A stretch of DNA of 64,000 nucleotides from Gymnogyps californianus (Eukaryota; Chordata; Aves; Accipitriformes; Cathartidae), in NCBI RefSeq assembly GCF_018139145.2, contig NC_059478.1, positions 26,753,001 through 26,817,000 of the forward strand, read 5' to 3'. Shown piece after piece: positions 37,871-48,870 of this stretch. The position numbers and the translations under genes are program-made. Each line of letters begins with the position of its first letter. Position 1 is the stretch's first letter. Below the pieces are notes generated by a model. It had not been told where the DNA came from. It did not search any database and worked only from the letters and a program-made list of their open reading frames with translations.

Positions 37871-39718
37871 AATCCTCTCTTATTTTCAGGGGATTCAAGG
37901 AAGAAAGAAGCGATTTAGCAGGCTTGTTTTCACAGGGATATTTTTCCTTGTGTGGTAGGCACAGTTACCAGGCTGTTCTATACACATTGCCATGTGCCAG
38001 AGCATAATTGCCTTCCACATGCATCGGCCTTTGGCTAATGTGTTTTTTATGGCAACCAGGAGAGCTGGCTTTGGTGAGTCTCAAAAGTGCACCTGGCGGT
38101 TTATGACTTGAAATCACTGCGTTCCTTTGAATCATGTAAGTGTATGTGCATATCCATCTCTTTTCATGTCAGATTGCTGAAGAACAGTACGAGAAAAAAG
38201 CTTATCCCAAGCCAGAGTTAATCAGTTGAGTGTTAAGCTGCGTATGAGCTTGCCTGGTGGGCTTCAAATCCATGTGGGATGGGATCAGTTATGAATAGAG
38301 AGCAGCAGACAAAGTTTTTGAACTGCAAGTCCAAAACCAAGGTCCTAAAGTCAGATCACAGCACCTAGATAAATGTGTGTGTATGGGCAGAGAGGAGTTT
38401 CCCACTCATCTGAAGAGCAGGAAAGACAGGGAGACTTGTTCTCCAGAGGTTCCTGAGGGTTCAACCCTGCACATGGGGTGCCTGGGAAAAGCCTCCCTTG
38501 AAATCTAGGCCTTTTTTGGTGTGGATTTTGAGACACCTGCGTTTGAAAATGCAAGTCAACAAAACCGAGCTGTCCAACATCTGAGCGCTGCAGGGATGGA
38601 TATAGGCACTTGGCTCCGGTGGTTTCCAAACTGGGAATTTCACACATCTTGCACTATCTGGCACCACCATTCCCACTTACCTCCCTGCACTGGGAGCTCT
38701 TGGTGTGCAAGCTGCAAAGTGATCTTTGCAAGCTGGGAGCTGGCGGTACAGGGCTGGAAAAAAGGTTGAACTGCAGGGAGCACTGAAGGTCTGAGCCTTG
38801 GATATGGAAAGAAGAGAAATAATATCAAAGGAAATCACATAAGTGGAAAAAGAGCCCCCTGGGGCAGCCCAGGCAGCAGCAGGTCTGTCTTGTTCATGTT
38901 TTCAGAGAAGTTAGAGGTCAGCCAAGCTTGATAACGAGGTAATACAGAAAAATCCATCACTGAGCCTTGGGGGACTTGTAGATGCGGTTCTCATCAGAAT
39001 AAATGAATTTAGATGCTGCTCGGCAGAGGAAACAAGAACGATTATGTATCGCAAAACCAACAGATCATCTGGAAAGCTCTGGGAGCAAAGTCGGCTGGGC
39101 TGGCGCTAAACCCCCCGCACTGCCCAAGGCAGCGCACGGAAACGCTGCAGGGCCCGATGCTGCCCTTCCCCGGGCACAGCGGTGCAGGATCAGGGCTTTG
39201 CCCCCCCGGTAAACCCCAGCGCCGGGGGATGCTCCGGCCAGGACCAGCTCCCTTTGGTGGGGACACGGCCAGTGCCAGGGCAGGAGCAGCGATCGCACCC
39301 CGCGGTGCTCCGGGGTCGGTCACCCTGCCCTCCCCTACACCCCCGCGGCAAATAACGGTCTCGGCGGACAGGCAGGGAATGAGCTTTTCCCCGTGGAAAA
39401 AAATTGTGCCTGGTCATTGTTGCCGTTTTGCAGCTTGCAGGGGCTCCGACCCGCTACCACGGAGCTGCCCGGGAGGGGGCACCGGGAACCCCGGGGGGGG
39501 GGAAACCTTGGCCGGGGGGGATCCATCTGCTAAAGCGGTCTGCAGGGCATCAAAACGCCGACCCAACACGCCTGGACCAAACGCCTCATTAAGACAGGCG
39601 GGACAGAGAGTGAAGTCAATTTAAAGGAGAGAAAAAAAAAAATCTTGGTCGTCTGATGGCCTTTTTTTTTTCCCGCCCCCTACTTTTGAGACTTTTTGGA
39701 GACTCTCGCCACCCCGCC

Positions 39719-39880
39719 AGCTCTCAGCCCCACGCACGTTTGATACCGCAGTTTAACGGGAAATGTAAAGCAAGCTCCCAGCCCCACGCACGTTTGATAC
39801 CGCAGTTTAACGGGAAATGTAAAGCAAGCTCTCAGCCCCACGGACGTTTGATACCGCAATTTAACGGGAAATGTAATGCA
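39719..39880. repeat. Tandem repeat, 3 x 54 bp
   Basis: Three adjacent units at 39719-39772, 39773-39826 and 39827-39880. Unit 2 differs from unit 1 at one base (T to C near the start). Unit 3 differs at about three. Each unit contains GTTTGATACCGCAGTTTAAC (A for G in unit 3) and AACGGGAAATGTAA. Because 54 is a multiple of three, the region reads as a repeated open frame, but I see no other reason to call it coding. It lies about 3.5 kb upstream of the FOXD2 TATA box. Confidence 0.95.
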
Positions 39881-40149
39881 GAGTCGGGTTAAAAGGGGAG
39901 ATGGGAAGGGAGGCTGCCTGTAATGAAATACTTCAGAGAGGAGAGCAGAAAAATTAAAAATCTGCCCAAGGAAAAATGCTTCCCTCCCAGCCCCGCACGC
40001 CTGGGAACAGTGGGACGACGACAAGGCAATCTTTTCGGGTAGATTGATAGGGTTTCTCTTTCGGGAGACCGCATCATTTCTTACCTCGGCGTACGAACCC
40101 GTGATTAAAACTCACCCCTCGCTCCGTGTGTGGATGCACGGCCGGGAGC

Positions 40150-40179
40150 GTGTGTGTGTGTGCGTGTGTGTGTGTGTGT
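40150..40179. repeat. (GT)n microsatellite
   Basis: About 15 GT dinucleotides with one GC interruption. Confidence 0.9.
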
Positions 40180-41304
40180 ATACGTGTCTGCGATCCGACC
40201 ATCTGGTTTGTTTCAGTCCAGGGTTTCCCTTTTCTAAATCATTTCGGGACGGGTGTAGTTTAGGTACTTTTTCTCGTTTTGATTTGTTTCTGCAGCCGAT
40301 CTTGCGTGGCAAAGCCGAGGCTAATACCGACTCGGCGAACAGGAGCCGCTTGCAGATTGAGGGACCGGGACTCATTCACTGTCGTTTCCTTTTGGGTCGT
40401 TCCCGGCTTTAACGGGGACGATATTTTGCCTTGAAACAGGCAGGAATAGTGTCGATGGTGGCTGATCGGGACATGCTATTTCTCGAGCTGCGGCGGCTCT
40501 GGAAGCGCGATGCTGAAGGGGGGAGGTCCAGGCGGGAGCGGGACAAGGCACTGGCCGCATCCCATCAACAGCCGCCTCGCATCGACCCTTCTCGCCCCCC
40601 CCTCCCCCATTTTCGGGCTCATCGGGGTCCCGATGCCCATGAGTACAGCGGCAAAGGGCTCCACCCGAACCCCCAGTTGCCGGGGGCTCCCTCCGCGGGC
40701 TGCCCGGCGCTGCCCGCCCTTCCAGGCAGGGGGAGAGCCGGCAGCCAGGGCGGGGAGGGGGGGGGTCCGGACAGCAGACACCCACATCTGTTTCCCTTCG
40801 AGCCGTGAGGGGCCAACCTCCAGGCAGGGCGATCGGGAGGCGGCCGCCCTGCGACCGAGCGCCGCGGGGGCGCGGAGGGGCGCGGAGGGGCGCGGGAGGC
40901 GGCGGGGCATCCCCCGGGCGGTGCCCGCTGCCCTCGGCCGCTCGCAGCGCGTCATTTTGCTGCCCCCTCTGCCCTCCCCTTCGCCGCCCTGCAGAGGCAC
41001 AAGGCGCAGCCCCGGCGGTTCCTCGCTGCCATGAAATGCACCAAGTGGAAATTCAATCGCCCCGTTGTGTGTGTGGTCGAAATCTCTGGCAGCTGCTTCG
41101 GAATTTTTTATGACACTTTCGTTTATGTAGGGGAGGCATAACTATTATTTTACTTAATAAAAATGGAAAGCGGCTCGGGTCTTTCCCCTCCCTGCTCTCT
41201 TCCATTTGTTCTTCCCATCGCCTTTCCGCGGGGCTGATGAACGGAGATTTTAAACAAAGTCGGTAGGAAAGATGCGGCGTCTCGGAAGCACTTCTCCGTG
41301 TTAG

Positions 41305-41395
41305 CTGATTATATATATATAAGGAAAAAAAAAGAAAAATGTATATATGAATATAAATATATGTAGCTGAATATATATACACACACATATGAGAG
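41305..41395. repeat. AT-rich low-complexity / (TA)n-like tract
   Basis: TTATATATATATAAGG, an A-rich stretch, and repeated ATATAT motifs ending in an ACACACATATG stretch, set inside the CpG-rich domain. Confidence 0.85.
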
Positions 41396-42263
41396 GGAAA
41401 TGTATGCGTACGTGTTGGAAACGCAGGTTATCAGCATCGGAGGAGTATAAAAGTGAAAGAGCTCAGGAAAGCTCCCCCAGCCCTGACACACGCCCGCGGG
41501 ACAGACTTCCCACCTTCCTCAGCAATTCTCAGCACAGTTATTCTTCTGTTTTCCCCTCTGGTCGAGAAATCCTCCCCGATAGCAGCGTTGGCGTCGAGGG
41601 AGGAGGATGCGACCGAGTCCGCGCAGAGGCTCCGGCTCTGCAATAGCTGCTTCAACTGGAGATGCGCGGGCGAAGCGCCGTCCGCTCCTGCCCGCTCCTG
41701 CCCGCTTCTCGAGGTCCCCCCGAGCTCGGCGAGCCTGTGCACCGAGTCGTTAGGGCTTGAGTAATTGTGACCGGCATTTGGAAGCGGGGCCGCGCAGCTG
41801 TTTGGCCCGGCTCCCCGGTATTAGTGCTGGAGATTTTATCACCAAATGCTCGCACCTGTTAACGGCAGCGACTGGCAATTCATCACCGCGGATTCTCACA
41901 CTGCTGAACGCGGCCCTGGGCGGGGGGAGAGATCTCCCCCGGGCACCCCCTTGGAGGAAACCATCCTCTTCCTCCCTCCCCAGGCATCCTCCCCGCTAGG
42001 AAAGCGGCTGCGTGTTTGCAGAGTCTCTAAGGGGGGGGAAAAAAACCCCAACCGTGCGAGCGTGGTTCGGTGTGTCCGCGCCAGAGACAGGGACAACCGG
42101 CTGCCACAGCCACCCACTAGGCGTGGGGTGAGCGGCTGCAGCCGTGGCCGTGTCCCCCACCCTGCGCCGGGGTGGCCGCCTCGGCCTTGCCCTGGGAAGG
42201 GGCGGCCGCGGGCGGGGGAGCGGGGCTCTGCCACCGGCGGGGACACCGCTGTGGCTCCGGGGC

Positions 42264-42281
42264 GGGGGGGGGGGGGGGGGG
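42264..42281. repeat. Poly-G homopolymer (18) with adjoining G runs
   Basis: Eighteen G, followed by further G runs (GCTGGGGGGGCTGGGG). The tract could form a G-quadruplex, and its exact length is uncertain. Confidence 0.85.
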
Positions 42282-43234
42282 CTGGGGGGGCTGGGGTGCC
42301 TCTGATTACAGGGAAATCCTCCCGCTTCGGCTGCAGCCCGCGGCAAGGTGGGTGTCCGCTGCCCACCACCTCCTCCCTGCCAGCCGTCGGGGGATGCTGC
42401 GGCTCGGGGGGAGCGATGGCAGGAGAGCGGCGGACAGGGGATCCCGAGGCCGGAGGAGATTCCCCGTCCCGGAGGATGCCTGGGGCCTGGCCAGGCTGCG
42501 GGTGGGCCACCTCGGAAAGTCGTACCCGGCCGGGCCAGCTCCGTCCACCGGGGATGCGGGACTCGGGTGCCGTCCCAGCACCCCGGGGACACGCACAGCC
42601 TTCGCTTTGGTTATTTCTCGCGTGGGAGGAGGCTTGACTGAGAGTTGCTCCTCGCCTTCTGCCCCGCACCTGCCGGGCGGCAGCATCCCTTCCGTGGGTG
42701 CGGGCCCATGGGAGCCCCCGGGGGAGGAGGGTTTCCAGGCAGGGTGCTCCGGGCTCGGTGACGTGTCGGTGATGTGAGCGCGTGGAGAAGGGGAGCGGGG
42801 ATCCCCAAATTCACACGACTCCTCAATGGGACCGAGGGCTCGGCCCTGGAGGAGCGAGGGTCGCCGCCGGCGAGGCTGCTGGAGGGCGGCAGCTCAGCCC
42901 CTAGCCCCGGGGGTGGGCAGCTCTCGGGGGGAGAAGGGACCCTCCGCGGCCCCCGGGCGGAGGGGGGCGGCCGTCACATCCCGCAGGAATGGGCCCTGCG
43001 AGCCTCCAGCATCGCGGGGTGTCTGGGGAGGAGGGGGGAAGCTTTATCCAGCGCCGAACCCCCCCCTCCCGCAGCAGCCGGCTCCAGGCGTAGCCGGGGG
43101 CATCCGAGCGCCGGGGGAGCGGGCAGCGCCTTTCCTCGAAAGCATCCCCGCCGGGGGCGGGGGCCGCTCTCCCCGGGGACCCGGGCCGGGCCGGGCAGCC
43201 CCTCGCCGTGCCCCGCGGGGGCTGCGGCGGGCGC

Positions 43235-43240
43235 CACGTG
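43235..43240. promoter_or_regulatory. E-box CACGTG just upstream of the FOXD2 TATA box
   Basis: Palindromic CACGTG lies 16 bases before the TATA element. It could bind bHLH-ZIP proteins such as USF or MYC/MAX. The spacing to the TATA box makes a promoter role plausible but unproven. Confidence 0.4.
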
Positions 43241-43255
43241 ATGCCGGGGCGGCCG

Positions 43256-43262
43256 TATAAAG
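43256..43262 (+). promoter_or_regulatory. Putative TATA box of FOXD2
   Basis: TATAAAG in GC-rich DNA, 539 bp before the FOXD2 ATG. It predicts transcription starting near 43,287 and a 5' UTR of about 510 nt. I see no ATG between that point and the start codon. The UTR contains a CT-rich stretch at about 43467-43490. Confidence 0.6.
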
Positions 43263-43794
43263 GCCTGGGGAGCGCTGGCAGGAGGCGCAGAGTGGGAGCG
43301 TTTCCACCGGGTCCCGGCTCGGGAGGGGTGGGGAGGGGGGAGCCGCCTTCCCAACTTCTGCCCTCCCCCTCCCTCTTCCCCCGCCCCTCCCTCCCTCTCC
43401 CTCCCTCCCCCAGCCCAGCCAAGGAGCCGCCGCACCCCCCGCTTCCCCCCCCCCGCCCCTTTTTTCCCTCTCTCTCTCTCTCTCTCTCCTTTTATTATCA
43501 TTATTACTATTATTTATTATCGCTGCTTCCAAGCTCCCTGCCCAGCCTCCGGGCGTCCCGTCCCTCCGCCCCCGCCCCGCGCCCCCTCCGCCGCCCCTCC
43601 CTCCGCAGCCACCACCCCGCAGCCCTGCCGCGGCCCCGCCAGCAGCGGCGCGGCGAGCGGGGCGCGGAGCGGCGGCGCCGGGGCGCGGAGTCCCAGCGGC
43701 GGCCGCAGCCCTCCGGCACGGCCCCGGGCCCATCCCGGGAGCCGCCGCTAGGTGGGGGGGGGAGCCCGGCCCCGGCCGCCCCGGCCGCACAACA

Positions 43795-45137
43795 ATGACT
43801 TTGGGCAGCAGCGGCGGCGGCGGCTGCGGGATCATGTCCGAGCGCTCCCCGGAGGAAGAGCCGCTCTCCGAGGTGGAGGACGCGGATATCGACGTGGTGG
43901 GCCCGCCCCAGGATGGGGGCAAGTACAGCGAGGACGAGGAGGAGGAGGAGGAGGACGAGGAGGAGGAGGACGAGGAGGACGGCGGCGATCCGCTGGGGCT
44001 CGCCCTGCCGCGGAGCGGGGCCGCCAAGGCGCGCATGGGGGGGTCCCCGGAGCGGCTCTCCCCCGCCGGCGGCTCGGAGCCGGCGTGCGCCCGCGGCGCC
44101 GCGCCCGGGGAGAAGGCGCCCGCGGGAGGCGGCGGCGGCGGCGCGGGGGGGAAGAACCCGCTGGTGAAGCCGCCCTACTCCTACATCGCCCTCATCACCA
44201 TGGCCATCCTGCAGAGCCCCAAGAAGCGGCTGACGCTGAGCGAGATCTGCGAGTTCATCAGCGGGCGCTTTCCCTACTACCGGGAGAAGTTCCCCGCCTG
44301 GCAGAACAGCATCCGCCACAACCTCTCCCTCAACGACTGCTTCGTCAAGATCCCCCGGGAGCCCGGCAACCCGGGCAAGGGCAACTACTGGACGCTGGAC
44401 CCCGAGTCCGCCGACATGTTCGACAACGGGAGCTTCCTGCGCCGGAGGAAGCGCTTCAAGCGGCAGCAGCAGCTGCACCCGCCGCACCCCGAGCTGCTGC
44501 TGCGGGCCGGGGCCGCCGACACCGCCGCCTTCCTGCCCGGCTTCGCCTACGGACCCTACGGCTACAACTACGGCCTGCAGCTCCAGGGCTACCCCCACCA
44601 CCACCATCACCACCCCGGCGGCGGAGGCGGCGCCGCCGCGGGCGCCTTCCCCTTCCCGGCGCCGCACTGCCCGTTACCGGCTCCGCCGCCTCCCGCCGCC
44701 GCCTCCGTCTTCTCCGCCGCCTCGGGGCTGCCCTCCTTCCTGGGCGGCGAGCTGAACTGCAGGAAGTCCTTCTACCACCCCCAGCTGAGCCCCACCGCCC
44801 TGCCCGCCGCCCTCCTCCAGACCCTCAAGCCGGACCCCACGCCCGCCGGCGGCGGCGGCGGCAGCGGCGGCAGCACCAACCACCCGTCCCGGCCCTCTTT
44901 TTCCATAGACAACATCATCGGGGGGCCGTGCCCCCGCCGCCCAGCACCAACCCCAGCGCCGCGCCCGCCGCGCCCTACCCCGCCGGCCAGGCGGGCCCCC
45001 CGGCGCAGGTCCTGGCCGTGCTCAGCCCCGCCTTGGCCCCGGCACAGCCCCAGGTCAGCCTGGCACACGAGCCGCTCCTGCAGCCGGCCCAGAACTTTTC
45101 CAGTAAAATCACAACCCTGAGCAGCTGTCATTTTTAA
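43795..45137 (+). CDS. FOXD2: Forkhead transcription factor FOXD2 (one frameshift near the C-terminus as given)
   Basis: Nuclear forkhead regulator, expressed in vertebrates in paraxial mesoderm, kidney stroma and craniofacial tissue. It is a single exon of about 447 residues once one lost base is allowed for (human FOXD2 is 495). It opens [10 protein letters not shown] with DADIDVVG at about 29-36, as in FOXD proteins. An acidic Glu/Asp run lies at about 46-62 and Gly/Pro-rich linkers follow. The forkhead domain (about 125-223) runs from [15 protein letters not shown] through [15 protein letters not shown] to [27 protein letters not shown] and DPESADMFD match FOXD2, not FOXD3. A six-His run is at 268-273, and an eh1-type Groucho-binding motif FSIDNIIG at 369-376. 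The break is at the G run 44920-44925. The downstream frame then reads through a conserved tail to [10 protein letters not shown], like the human ...GCHF ending. Without correction the frame ends at 45120 in an unrelated Arg/Pro tail. Confidence 0.95.
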
Positions 45138-46215
45138 AGTGTGCTGGGGAAGGGGGGAGGGGGGGGGGGGAGAGAGTCGCGAAGCAAACGGCCCCTTCCC
45201 AGCTCTTCCCCCTCCTCCGAAACTGCTCCCCTTCCCTCTCCCTGTCCCCCCCCCCCCATCTCCTCCTGTTGTGTTTTAAGGTAGGAAATATTTCCTCTTT
45301 GGTTTTTTTTTTTCTTTAATTTTTACTTTATTTCCAGGCTCTGTGGCATCCAGATCTGTTTGTGTCTCTTTGCTCGGGAAAAAAAAAAAGAATTTAAATA
45401 AATCGGGAGGGCGGGAAGGGGGAAAGAATAACACGATTTGGTCCCGCAAGCGCCAAAGCGTATTTATAAAGTGGCCGTAACATAAGCTGGGACCTGGGCT
45501 GGTTGAACACGCAACGTCTTGCGGGGGGTGAGGGGGGCGATGTTAAGAAAGAAACGGTCTTAGGGTCAGAAATGTTTCCTTTGAGAGGTGCGGGTTTTCC
45601 GCAGGGGTCCCCCAAATCACCTGGGAAAGTGGCCAGGGGAGTTGCAGACGCCCCCGGTCGCAGCGAGCCCGTTTTCGTTCCGGCAAATCTCTCTCCCGGG
45701 CGGTTTTGCCATGTGTGTCTGTCTCTCCCCTGCTCTCAAAGAAAATGTTTTAATGGTTCGATCTTATTTTTAGTTTCTTTGAAGCTTCGGGTTTGGTTTT
45801 AAAAGGCACTGTTTAGGGTTTCTTTATTTTTAAGAAGAAGAAAAGTCGGTGAAACTCAGGACTGCGGTTTCTTTTTTTTCTTTTCTTTTTTTTTTTTTCC
45901 AATGAGACATTCAAATGCACGTTTAAAAGAAAATCCGATCCGTCAGGAAGTTTGAAGAATTCCCATACTATTTTTTTTTTCTATCCCCATTTTCCCACCC
46001 CCTCCGTGCGTGGGTTTTTTGGTGTATTGGTAATTATTTGTATATAGATTATTCGGGAGCTAATGAGCGGAGTCCAGTTAACTCCTCACTGGTTGTGCAT
46101 CCGTCATATCTATTTTATTGAGAGAATCTGTGAATAATTTGATGTGGAAAAGGCAACAGAATTTTGTCCACCGTTGGTGTAAATTAATAAATGTTTGTGA
46201 CCTGGTTTAAAAAAA
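45138..46215 (+). other. FOXD2 3' UTR (probable)
   Basis: An AT-rich stretch of about 1.08 kb follows the stop codon, clearly different from the GC-rich surroundings and free of plausible coding frames. It contains T-rich and ATTTATTT-like segments and ends with an AATAAA and a TG-rich element. A shorter form could use AATAAA at 45397-45402. Confidence 0.6.
46186..46191 (+). terminator. Polyadenylation signal AATAAA, probable for FOXD2
   Basis: AATAAA is followed at once by a TG-rich stretch (TGTTTGTGACCTGG) of the kind that binds CstF, and GC content rises soon afterwards. An earlier AATAAA at 45397-45402 is an alternative signal. Confidence 0.6.
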
Positions 46216-46854
46216 AAATTAATAATAATCCCAATCGTTCTTTGCGATGTCCTTTGTCACGCTGAGAGCCGAGAGCCCCGCTCGGGCCTCGGGGAAGCGA
46301 GTGGCTCCCACCCTCGGGCCGGCGACACTCGGCCGGCCGCGGAGTTTCGCCGCCCGAAGCCGGCGGGGCTGAGCCCTCCCCTCCGCGGCCGGGCGCGCAG
46401 CCTGCGCGGGGCTGCTCCGCGCCGCCTCCCTTCCCACCGCTGCGGGCTGCCACACCGGCGGTGCCTCCCCCGGCCCCTTCCCCGGCCGGGCGCGGGTGGG
46501 GGGGTCCCCGCTTTGGGTCCACGGGCCGGCAAGGGAAAGGACCTCCCGGATTTTTTTTTGTTGTTGTTGTTAATTTTATTTTTTATTTCTTTGGTTGCTT
46601 TTTGGTGCCCCCCCCCCCCCAAGAAAAACCCCAACCCTGCCTGTTTCCAGGGGGAGGGAGGTGGGGGCCGGGAGAAAGGTTCTCCCTTCTCTCCCCCCCC
46701 CCCCCCGCCTCCTTTTATTTTGTTTGGAAAAGTTGACACATGAGAAAATAAGCTGGAGGGTTTCCCCCCCGCACACACGTCCCCTTTGGGCCTGCAGCAT
46801 TTGAATGACCGAATGAAACTTGATCTCCGCCTAAATTTTGCAACAACTTACAAA

Positions 46855-46865
46855 GTAAATAAACA
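46855..46865 (+). promoter_or_regulatory. Overlapping forkhead-type binding sites
   Basis: GTAAATAAACA contains GTAAATA (46855-46861) and ATAAACA (46859-46865), both matching the forkhead core RTAAAYA. The site is about 670 bp after the FOXD2 poly(A) signal. Forkhead binding and autoregulation are inference. Confidence 0.35.
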
Positions 46866-46898
46866 TCTCTAAGCGCTCCCTTCTCCTCCAAACTCTCT

Positions 46899-46918
46899 CC
46901 CCCCCCCCCCCCCCCCCC
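46899..46918. repeat. Poly-C homopolymer (20)
   Basis: Uninterrupted run of about 20 C, followed by TTTATTTATTT. Confidence 0.9.
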
Positions 46919-48669
46919 TTTATTTATTTCAGGGACCAAACGTGGCTCTTTGGTTTGTTTGTTGGCAGGGACCCTGATCTAAAGAATCGAGGCCTTTCTG
47001 CCCGTGCAGCCGGCTGAAGGAGGAGAAAAAGAAAAAAGCTGAGACATACGAGGCAGGGAGCTGGGGACGGAGCCGGTCCCCGGGCGAGCGGGGCTTTGTG
47101 CGGGGCCCGCCGGGGCGCAGGCAGGAGCCGGCCGGTGTGCGCCGGGGGAGGGGTGTGTGTGTGTGGGGGGGGGTGGGGTGTCGGCCTTTCTTTTCTCTTC
47201 CTCCCCCCCGCCCTTTTTTGATTCCCCCTCCTCTGCCCCTGTCTGTGCCACCTCGAACCTCCGCGCAGTTTGTTGATGTTGTTCCTGAACGTGCCGCCTC
47301 CCCGCAGCGAGCGGTCTCACATCTCGCCTTCACACACATTTGCTTTTGAAAAGCGATCTTCGTGTCCGGCACTTGGTTGTCTCCCTTTCATGTCCAGCTC
47401 CTACAAAAGGGGCTACAAGACTCGACATGGGAGAAAAGAGGAGGCCAATGAATCTATTTTCCAGATTGCCAAGCACATGGTTGGAAATTGAAGGGGCTTT
47501 TGTAGCATTTCCCCTTCCTCCCTCCCTCCCCGGTCCTTTTCTTTTGCTTGTGTGCAAATTGTTCAATTGCTCTGGCAGGGGTGTTCCTGACAAGCTCATT
47601 ACTAGAAGGTGCCAGACCCCTCCTCTCCCCCGAAGTCTTTGATGAAGTTAAAATGCGCTGATAGCTGCTCTTGGGGCTATCTTTGTTCAGCCTCCTTTAA
47701 TAACCGAGCCTGCTTTGAGGAGACGGGATCCGAAGGAAGAAAGCGATGTGGAGCGAGGCTGGGTGGTGGTTGTGTGTCTGGAATGGGGCGGGGGGGCGGG
47801 TTATTTTAATATAAAGTAGCGATTTTAAAATTTTTTTTGGCTTGTTTGTTTGCGAAGTGCGGGAGAAAAATGAGCCAAGGGTGCCAGGAGTGGATAAGAA
47901 ATAGCAGCCGGTGCCCGTGGGGATGAACGAACGCGTCTCGCCCCTGCAGCCCCCGCTGGGTGCAGGGAGTTCTCCAAGTCGGTGGTCTCAGGGTTTGGAG
48001 GGATGGAGGGGGGTCCTCTCCGCAGGGAAGCGGTGTTTCCCCGGAGAGACTCCTTCCCCCACACGCTCAGGGGAGGGGGCTCCGGGGTTTCTTGGGCTGG
48101 GACATCTTTCCCCGGCTCCGTTCCCCTTCTTTTGCCTTGCGGAGTCATTGTGGGTTTTTAAGCCGCGGTCGCCGGCCAGGATTGAAGCTAGGCTGACTTG
48201 GAAGCGGGGGGATTTTCCCCCCTTAACCGGGAGCCGCCGTACCCCCCGCAGGAAGGGCCGGGCGGGCCGCCCGCTGCCGGAGCTGCCGGCCGGGCTGGGC
48301 TCGGCTCTCCCGGGCCTGCGGGGGGCTGCGGGCGCCGGCGCCGTTGGTTGTTTTGTTTTGTTTTCTTTTTTTTTTTTGGGGGGGGGGGTTTAAGGTCCCC
48401 AGGCGGCTCTAACTTTAGATTTTTCCCATCTCCTAAATTTCCCTCAAGCACTCGAGCTCTTTCCTTGCCCCGGTCAAACTCACGCCGCCTGCAAATATCT
48501 GCGTCGCTCGGGGAGCCGAGGTGGGGATCGGCGGAGACCCCCCGGGAATCGGCTCCCCGCCAGCCGCCGGGGCGGGGGACGGCGGGGAAGGGCCCGGGGG
48601 GGCTCCTCTGGGGTCGGGAATCCCTGGCCGGGCTCGGCTCGGGGGTTTAACGTGAAATCTTTCCTCGGC

Positions 48670-48870
48670 GAGGCAGGACGGATAATGGCTCCTAATTACG
48701 GGGCTGGCTGGCTCCGCAGCCCCGATCTTCACGGGACATTATTTTTAAGCGTTCAGCGAGGATCACTTTTCACGCCTCGCTGCCTAAAGGAGGGTTTTAT
48801 TTATTTATTGGGGGGGAGGCGGGGAGGACACCAGCAATAACCGAGCACTGAAAGGAAAATAATTAGCTGC
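48670..48870. promoter_or_regulatory. Candidate regulatory block with homeodomain, T-box-like and FOX/HOX-type sites
   Basis: Visible motifs are CCTAATTACGG near 48690, TTTTCACGCCT near 48765 (similar to a T-box half site), TTTTATTTATTTATTG near 48795 and GAAAATAATTAGC near 48855. The block is AT-rich within CpG-rich DNA. Function is inferred. Confidence 0.25.

Larger units (their letters stand above)
28300..39090. other. Intergenic region between FOXE3 and FOXD2
   Basis: No coding exon was recognised. Composition returns to moderate GC with few CpGs. The stretch holds worn amniote-repeat fragments, small tandem duplications, a C17 homopolymer (37854-37870) and several AT-rich blocks dense in homeodomain and SOX-type sites. 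It probably serves as regulatory DNA for one or both forkhead genes. Confidence 0.6.

Noticed and set aside
39656..39892. 78-codon frame with an 18-residue repeated peptide
   Set aside because: The peptide repeat is a by-product of the 54-bp tandem repeat having a length divisible by three. There is no other coding sign.
40000..43700. A divergent FOXD2-AS1-like lncRNA
   Set aside because: Such an RNA is known upstream of human FOXD2, but no splice sites, promoter or transcript boundary can be assigned here from sequence alone.
43510..44667. Long - strand open frame (385 codons) opposite FOXD2
   Set aside because: It is the antisense shadow of a GC-rich coding region. The Ala/Gly/Arg composition mirrors FOXD2 codon bias, and no family is recognised.
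43795..45137. FOXD3 or FOXD1 instead of FOXD2
   Set aside because: [19 protein letters not shown] and DPESADMFD in the forkhead, MTLGS at the start and SSCHF at the end fit FOXD2 better than FOXD3 (which reads SPQKKLTLSGICEFISNRF).
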